Positions 7,368 to 10,549 of a stretch of DNA of 10,549 nucleotides are shown piece after piece. A program made the position numbers and the translations under genes. The notes below the pieces were generated by a model. The model did not search any database, had not been told where the DNA came from, and saw nothing but the letters and a program-made list of their open reading frames with translations. Origin of the DNA: JAYEIA01 sp964472505 (lineage in GTDB: Bacteria > Bacteroidota > Bacteroidia > Bacteroidales > JAADGE01). Location of the stretch: positions 1 to 10,549 of the forward strand of contig CAYYQW010000100.1 of assembly GCA_964472505.1 (NCBI GenBank), written 5' to 3'. How positions within the stretch are numbered: position 1 is the stretch's first letter; every line of letters begins with the position of its first letter.

Positions 7368-7673
7368 TTAATGCGAGCTGTCTTTTACTTTAAACTGATC
7401 GCCGGTTTCTTCAATAATTTTCCGGTAATAATCTTCGCCGTAGCCCGGATATTTTACATGCGGATTTTGGTATCCGGGATTGGGTCATTTAATATTTCCG
7501 TCCATGTATTTCATAAACAGATATTTATAAAAATCTTGCCACTTGCAAACAAGCGCATTTCCGGTATTTGCAGAATAATCGGTTAAAAATTCCACGGCCA
7601 TTTCTTTGTCGGTTTTATGCAGTTCCGGCGCAGCTTTGTATTTTAAAAAAGCTACGATTTCGCAAAAACAGTT
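7368..7673 (-). pseudogene. C69-family dipeptidase, decayed C-terminal fragment
   Basis: One minus-strand frame reads EIVAFLKYKAAPELHKTDKE, continues MAVEFLTDYSANTGNALVCK and WQDFYKYLFMKYMDGNIK, meets a TGA at 7485-7487, then continues PNPGYQNPHVKYPGYGEDYY and RKIIEETGDQFKVKDSSH before a TAA at 7368-7370. The pattern L-T-D-Y-S, W-x-x-x-x-x-Y-L, K-Y-M-D-G-N-I-K, P-G-Y and E-T-G-D-x-x-K-V-K matches, from memory, the C-terminus of Bacteroidota C69 (PepD-like, Ntn-hydrolase) dipeptidases. Only about 95 of roughly 500-600 residues remain. Nothing upstream to 7765 looks like the rest, a TAG at 7674-7676 interrupts the frame, and the catalytic N-terminal cysteine region is absent. TGA is used as a normal stop elsewhere in the window, so recoding is unlikely. 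The remnant is followed by the palindrome at 7326-7349, probably its old terminator. Confidence 0.7.
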
Positions 7674-7765
7674 CTACAATATAAAATTATACTGTTTCCA
7701 AAATTTAGAACAGGCAATAGCCGTACAAAAATTCCATTTCAGAGCATACTGCCGGTTTATTTTTT

Positions 7766-8956
7766 TCATTTACCTACTTTGTAGTTCAGACCAATAATAT
7801 ATTGTGTGAAATTGTACTTAGTTTGAATTTGATTTATGATTTGATAATTAAAGAAGGACAACTCAATCCCAAGCCCGGAAAGAAGAAAATCTGCCGGCAA
7901 CTCAAAACCTCCGCCTAAGCCGGCATACCAAAGGTTATTTTTCTCATAGGGATCCAAGTGGCCGGCCGTGCAATAATTACCGCGGTTTATCGAACTTTCC
8001 AAAAATAAAGAAAACCTCGGACTTCTGTTTGCCAAAAGATCATACTGAGCAAAAGTGCCGTATATCTGATAGTAGTTATTATTAACATGTGTTCCGGATG
8101 TAAAAATATTCATGAATTGCAGTCCGACATCTAAGTATTTATTAATTGATGCGGCAAAATTTACATTCCATGTATATTCTTCATATAAGTGTTCTCCCGG
8201 AGGATAATCATTTTTATTGCTGTTGTATATGTAAGTCAGGGAAGTTCCGACCTTAAAATGATTAAAGAAAAAATCATTGGCTTCTTTTGTTTTTATTTCC
8301 GGTGTATGTGTTTTGTCATTCTGTTTCGGGCGAGTTTTTTGTTTAAAATTATTAAAAGCGTATGAGATACTCAACCCCATTCCTAAATCATGTTGTTCTC
8401 TGTGATATACTGCCATACCATTAATGTTAAAGCTAAAATGTTTGGAGGCATTTAACTTTAGCCCTACTATGGCAGTGGTATAGGTATATTTCATTTTTTT
8501 GTCAGCTAAGGCCAATTCGATTGAGAATTCATCGGCTTCGAATACTTCAGTTTCTGAAGTCGTATAATTTTTAAACATATAATCCACCCCCATAAATAAT
8601 CGAAGGCGTTTAAAAAATTTATGATTTATTGTTTTAGGGAAGGTATATTTTACAGCAGGTCCCACGCCATATACATCGGGAATCCTAAGATCATTACTCC
8701 CTGAGATTCCGTACAATCCTTTTGCCCCAATATAAAATCCCTTATTTTTAAAGGGTTGGAAGTATTGTGTTAAATATAGATCAAAAGCAAAAATATGCGA
8801 TTCATTGAAAGTAATTCTGTTTTTAGCTGAATAATAAAAACCACCGGGCATAAGTTCTGTTTCAAAACGGTGATTTGAATATTCAGAGTTCTTAAAAACC
8901 TGTGCAAAAGATGTATTTACAGCGGCTATGAGCAATATAACAATTAGTTTTCTCAT
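7766..8956 (-). CDS. Exported outer-membrane beta-barrel protein, unknown role
   Basis: This 396-residue protein begins with a clear signal peptide, MRKLIVILLIAAVNTSFAQ, with likely cleavage after A18. The mature part is rich in alternating strands with aromatic residues and glycines (for example KGFYIGAKGLYGI at 72-84, and YAGLGGGFELPADFLLSGLG at 344-363), typical of a beta barrel in the outer membrane. It falls into two similar-sized halves, ~20-202 and ~230-396, joined by a charged, repeat-free linker (203-229: KQKTRPKQNDKTHTPEIKTK and flanks). The last residue is Lys rather than the usual Phe or Tyr. No enzyme motif was found. It starts 15 bp after a strong hairpin that follows the crystallin-like lipoprotein gene, leaving no space for an obvious promoter, so expression probably depends on read-through or processing of a shared transcript. 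Outer-membrane location is inferred from composition. Confidence 0.8.
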   Translation of the reverse strand: MRKLIVILLIAAVNTSFAQVFKNSEYSNHRFETELMPGGFYYSAKNRITFNESHIFAFDLYLTQYFQPFKNKGFYIGAKGLYGISGSNDLRIPDVYGVGPAVKYTFPKTINHKFFKRLRLFMGVDYMFKNYTTSETEVFEADEFSIELALADKKMKYTYTTAIVGLKLNASKHFSFNINGMAVYHREQHDLGMGLSISYAFNNFKQKTRPKQNDKTHTPEIKTKEANDFFFNHFKVGTSLTYIYNSNKNDYPPGEHLYEEYTWNVNFAASINKYLDVGLQFMNIFTSGTHVNNNYYQIYGTFAQYDLLANRSPRFSLFLESSINRGNYCTAGHLDPYEKNNLWYAGLGGGFELPADFLLSGLGIELSFFNYQIINQIQTKYNFTQYIIGLNYKVGK

Positions 8957-8971
8957 AATTGAAAATTTTAA

Positions 8972-9009
8972 AAGGATAAAGTAATGCCATGTTGCATTAC
9001 TTTATCCTT
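8972..9009 (-). terminator. Perfect 16-bp hairpin between lipoprotein and barrel genes
   Basis: AAGGATAAAGTAATGC pairs perfectly with GCATTACTTTATCCTT around a 6-nt loop. On the minus strand the stem ends in CCTT followed by TTAAAATTTTC, a moderately T-rich tail, so it fits an intrinsic terminator starting 6 nt after the lipoprotein stop codon. It also ends only 15 nt before the next start codon, so it may instead be an attenuator or an mRNA-stabilising hairpin within one operon. Confidence 0.65.
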
Positions 9010-9015
9010 AATGGT

Positions 9016-9762
9016 TTAAAAAACAATAAATGATTCAGCGGCATTATCACGATATCCAATAAGATTGTGTATTCTGTCTCCGGGCAGAGGACTTACAACA
9101 ACTGTTGTTAGCTTTTGACGGTACCAAGTTTTATCATATAAAGGAACAGTATAAACGGCAACACCGACAGCATTGAATACAGAGGATATTCGGTTTCTCC
9201 AATTCTTTGGTAAAGCAGGTGTTGTGGCTCCGTTTACAAATGGGATATAATCTCCTCCTGCGTTATGATAGTCGCATAGTTTTCCTAATCCTTTCTCATT
9301 TTTTGCAAGCCCAAATACTTTTTCATAATACTTTTTTTCATACTCATTATACCGGTTAGGAATCTTTCCGGTTTTCTCATACTCAGCAATTGCACCGGAT
9401 TTTTCGGCATATTCTTTCATGTGTTTGCTGAATTCCAATTCGCCTTTCAAATTAATTCCCTTTCTTTCACCATAGGCAATATAGGCTTCCTCAGTTGTAT
9501 AAGCGTATAATGCCGTTTTACTGTCAAGAGCTGTCTGTATAATTAACAAATCATCAGACTTTTCCGTAAAGTTATTGTATTCCTGTTCAGTGGCAATTTC
9601 ATCATCAATAAAAAACATACAACTACTCTGAGTAGTAATTTGGTCTGTAGCCACAGGTTCATTTATCTCAGGCTCAACAATTTCATTCTTGTCACAACCT
9701 ACAAATATCACCATTACAGTTGTCATTAAAATAAATACTCTTCTTAAATGTTTTGTTCTCAT
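9016..9762 (-). CDS. Lipoprotein with beta/gamma-crystallin-like C-terminal domain
   Basis: The protein has 248 residues. Its N-terminus is basic (MRTKHLRRVF) with a short hydrophobic core ending in IFVGC, so C23 is the predicted lipidated cysteine after signal peptidase II cleavage. A low-complexity acidic spacer (24-45) follows, then a mostly helical region (54-160) rich in Glu, Lys and Tyr. Residues ~161-248 look like Greek-key strands of the beta/gamma-crystallin superfamily: LPKNWRNRISSVF (184-196) resembles the N-D-x-I-S-S calcium-site signature, and VPLYDKTWYRQKL (206-218) resembles the aromatic hairpin that starts a second motif. Bacterial crystallin-type domains often bind calcium and add stability; binding here is unproven. 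The gene sits just upstream of the outer-membrane barrel gene, suggesting an envelope pair. Confidence is high for a lipoprotein and moderate for the crystallin fold. Confidence 0.8.
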   Translation of the reverse strand: MRTKHLRRVFILMTTVMVIFVGCDKNEIVEPEINEPVATDQITTQSSCMFFIDDEIATEQEYNNFTEKSDDLLIIQTALDSKTALYAYTTEEAYIAYGERKGINLKGELEFSKHMKEYAEKSGAIAEYEKTGKIPNRYNEYEKKYYEKVFGLAKNEKGLGKLCDYHNAGGDYIPFVNGATTPALPKNWRNRISSVFNAVGVAVYTVPLYDKTWYRQKLTTVVVSPLPGDRIHNLIGYRDNAAESFIVF

Positions 9763-9803
9763 TTTTGTGTAAATTTGATGTTAATAAAATTCGTGAAATT
9801 TTC

Positions 9804-9848
9804 CCTTATCCCAAATCTTTTGCGAGTAGTCGGGATAAGGTTTTTTTT
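9804..9848 (+). terminator. Plus-strand intrinsic terminator-like hairpin
   Basis: CCTTATCCC (9804-9812) pairs with GGGATAAGG (9832-9840) across a 19-nt loop, and eight T residues follow directly on the plus strand. This is a good plus-strand terminator shape, yet no plus-strand gene lies upstream. On the minus strand no T-run follows the stem. Confidence 0.45.
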
Positions 9849-9884
9849 GTTTTTGATGTTGAGAGACAAAAAGTGAAACTCCCT

Positions 9885-9914
9885 GCATGCCGACCGTTTC
9901 GGGGGCATGCTTTT
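9885..9914 (+). repeat. GC-rich hairpin GCATGCC...GGCATGC followed by TTTT
   Basis: GCATGCC (9885-9891) and GGCATGC (9904-9910) form a 7-bp stem, and an inner CCG/CGG can pair to lengthen it. TTTTG follows on the plus strand. It may be a terminator-like or mobile palindromic element; its GC content contrasts with the surrounding AT-rich gap. Confidence 0.4.
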
Positions 9915-9952
9915 GTGGCTGAATTGTTACATGGTTGAATTATTAAATTGCA

Positions 9953-10044
9953 AAATTGTTTCATTACTTGCACTGAGCATAGTCGAAGTGTTAAATTTCT
10001 GAATACTATCAGCTTGCATACAGATTGTAGAACGCCATCTTACA
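9953..10044. repeat. Dispersed intergenic repeat, copy B
   Basis: This is the second copy of the 92-bp element at 4282-4373, in the same orientation and ungapped, with about a dozen scattered differences. The core reads CACTGAGCATAGTCGAAGTG. It lies in the gap between the TonB-dependent receptor and the lipoprotein gene, and its end merges into the heptamer tandem repeat at 10038-10072. Confidence 0.8.
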
Positions 10045-10072
10045 TCTTACATCTTATATCTTACTTCTTTTC
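10038..10072. repeat. 7-bp tandem repeat, unit TCTTACA
   Basis: Five consecutive heptamers read TCTTACA, TCTTACA, TCTTATA, TCTTACT, TCTTTTC, decaying along the array. The first unit is shared with the end of dispersed repeat copy B; copy A at 4282-4373 carries one exact and one degenerate unit at the same place. Confidence 0.75.
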
Positions 10073-10108
10073 TTTGACAATATTAGATACAATTTTTTTC
10101 ACCGGCAA

Positions 10109-10124
10109 GAGACGTGCGCGTCTC
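10109..10124. terminator. Short palindrome downstream of the TonB-dependent receptor gene
   Basis: GAGACG-TGCG-CGTCTC forms a 6-bp GC-rich stem with a 4-nt loop, 66 bp beyond the receptor stop codon. The T-run is weak on the minus strand. It resembles the AGACG...CGTCT palindromes I recall from Bacteroidota intergenic regions, so it may be a terminator or a repeat. Confidence 0.35.
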
Positions 10125-10190
10125 ATTAATGCAAGTATTTGTTAATAAGTCGTTTGTAAAGGGGTGTTTTGAATAATATGCTGCATAACA

Positions 10191-10549
10191 CTATTTAAAC
10201 TCTATGCAATAACTAACAAAAGGAATAATTGGAAAATAGGATTCCGATTCTAAAGATACTTCTTTGGGAGCGCCGAAGTATGACATGTATGACCAATAAT
10301 AATACTGCGGATTATCTTGATAATAAAGATTGTAAACACCTAATTTCAATTTCCGTTCTGTTTTAAGTTTTTTGCCTTTAATTACTTTCCGTTCAAAATA
10401 TACATCCATTCTGTGGTAGTCGGGCATTCTGATATTATTTCTGTGAGGACTGACATAAGCCCCGGCATAGCCCCACGCAAGTGGAATATGCTCGGTAGCT
10501 AATGTAAATGGTTGCCCCGTCATGTAATACCAACTGATGTTGTATGTCC
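10191..10549 (-). CDS. TonB-dependent outer-membrane receptor, C-terminal part only
   Basis: The open frame enters from the right edge of the window (first visible residues TYNISWYYMTGQPFTLA) and ends at a TAG at 10191-10193. The visible ~119 residues match the final strands of a Bacteroidota TonB-dependent receptor: W-Y-Y-M-T-G-Q-P-F-T, RNNIRMPDYHRMDVYFER, a basic periplasmic turn (VIKGKKLKTERK), KLKLGVYNLYYQDNPQYYYW, and the closing FPIIPFVSYCIEF strand. These receptors import large or scarce nutrients such as siderophores, vitamins or glycans using TonB energy; the substrate cannot be told from this end. The internal methionine at 10523 is not the start, since the frame stays open to the edge. 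The C-terminus ends F-K, one residue beyond the usual terminal aromatic. Confidence 0.87.
   Translation of the reverse strand, partial: TYNISWYYMTGQPFTLATEHIPLAWGYAGAYVSPHRNNIRMPDYHRMDVYFERKVIKGKKLKTERKLKLGVYNLYYQDNPQYYYWSYMSYFGAPKEVSLESESYFPIIPFVSYCIEFK

Noticed and set aside
7485..7487. TGA in the dipeptidase frame as a recoded sense codon (Trp or Sec)
   Set aside because: TGA ends other genes here (for example at 158-160 and 7766-7768), and the rest of the dipeptidase is missing, so simple decay is the better reading.
8972..9009. The 16-bp inverted repeat as the ends of a small insertion element
   Set aside because: The arms are separated by only 6 nt, so there is no room for an element; a hairpin or terminator is the simpler explanation.
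10038..10072. Heptamer repeats as a CRISPR array
   Set aside because: The units are contiguous 7-mers with no spacers, and there are no cas genes in the window.
9948..10145. A plus-strand frame whose translation contains CTEHSRSV
   Set aside because: This peptide comes from translating the dispersed intergenic repeat; it is a known type of spurious protein, not a gene.

Overview
The window looks like a Bacteroidota chromosome, most likely Bacteroidales or a relative. The DNA is AT-rich. The genes lack strong Shine-Dalgarno sites, and two of them have TAnnTTTG-type -7 promoter boxes. The gene families fit this group: the C-terminal end of a TonB-dependent receptor, a DUF1599 protein, the archaeal/eukaryotic-type prolyl-tRNA synthetase, a C69 dipeptidase remnant, and a SPII lipoprotein beside an outer-membrane barrel. 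Every gene I can support lies on the minus strand, so transcription runs from high to low coordinates.

From right to left: (1) 10191-10549 is the C-terminus of a TonB-dependent receptor cut by the window edge. (2) 9763-10190 has no gene but is crowded with palindromes, a 7-bp tandem repeat and one copy of a dispersed ~92-bp repeat. (3) 9016-9762 encodes a lipoprotein with a beta/gamma-crystallin-like C-terminus. It is separated by a perfect 16-bp hairpin from 7766-8956, which encodes an exported outer-membrane beta-barrel protein. (4) 7368-7673 is the decayed C-terminus of a C69 dipeptidase, followed by a 24-bp palindrome. (5) 4387-7068 encodes an 893-residue multidomain protein: a RelE/ParE-like N-terminus, a complete SF1 (UvrD-like) helicase core, a helical linker, ankyrin repeats and a possible winged-helix C-terminus. 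(6) A second copy of the dispersed repeat lies just after it. (7) The left part is housekeeping-like: proS (2676-4148), a small unknown protein (1996-2568), a CLC chloride transporter with CBS domains (158-1942), and the start of a DUF1599 gene (1-94).

The best candidate for something new is the RelE-helicase-ankyrin protein. It sits alone between a pseudogene and a dispersed repeat, without a visible antitoxin gene, as accessory or defence genes often do. A defence role is inference only. The crystallin-like lipoprotein and the adjacent barrel may form a cell-envelope pair. The CLC, proS and DUF1599 genes show no obvious functional link to one another beyond being close and co-directional.
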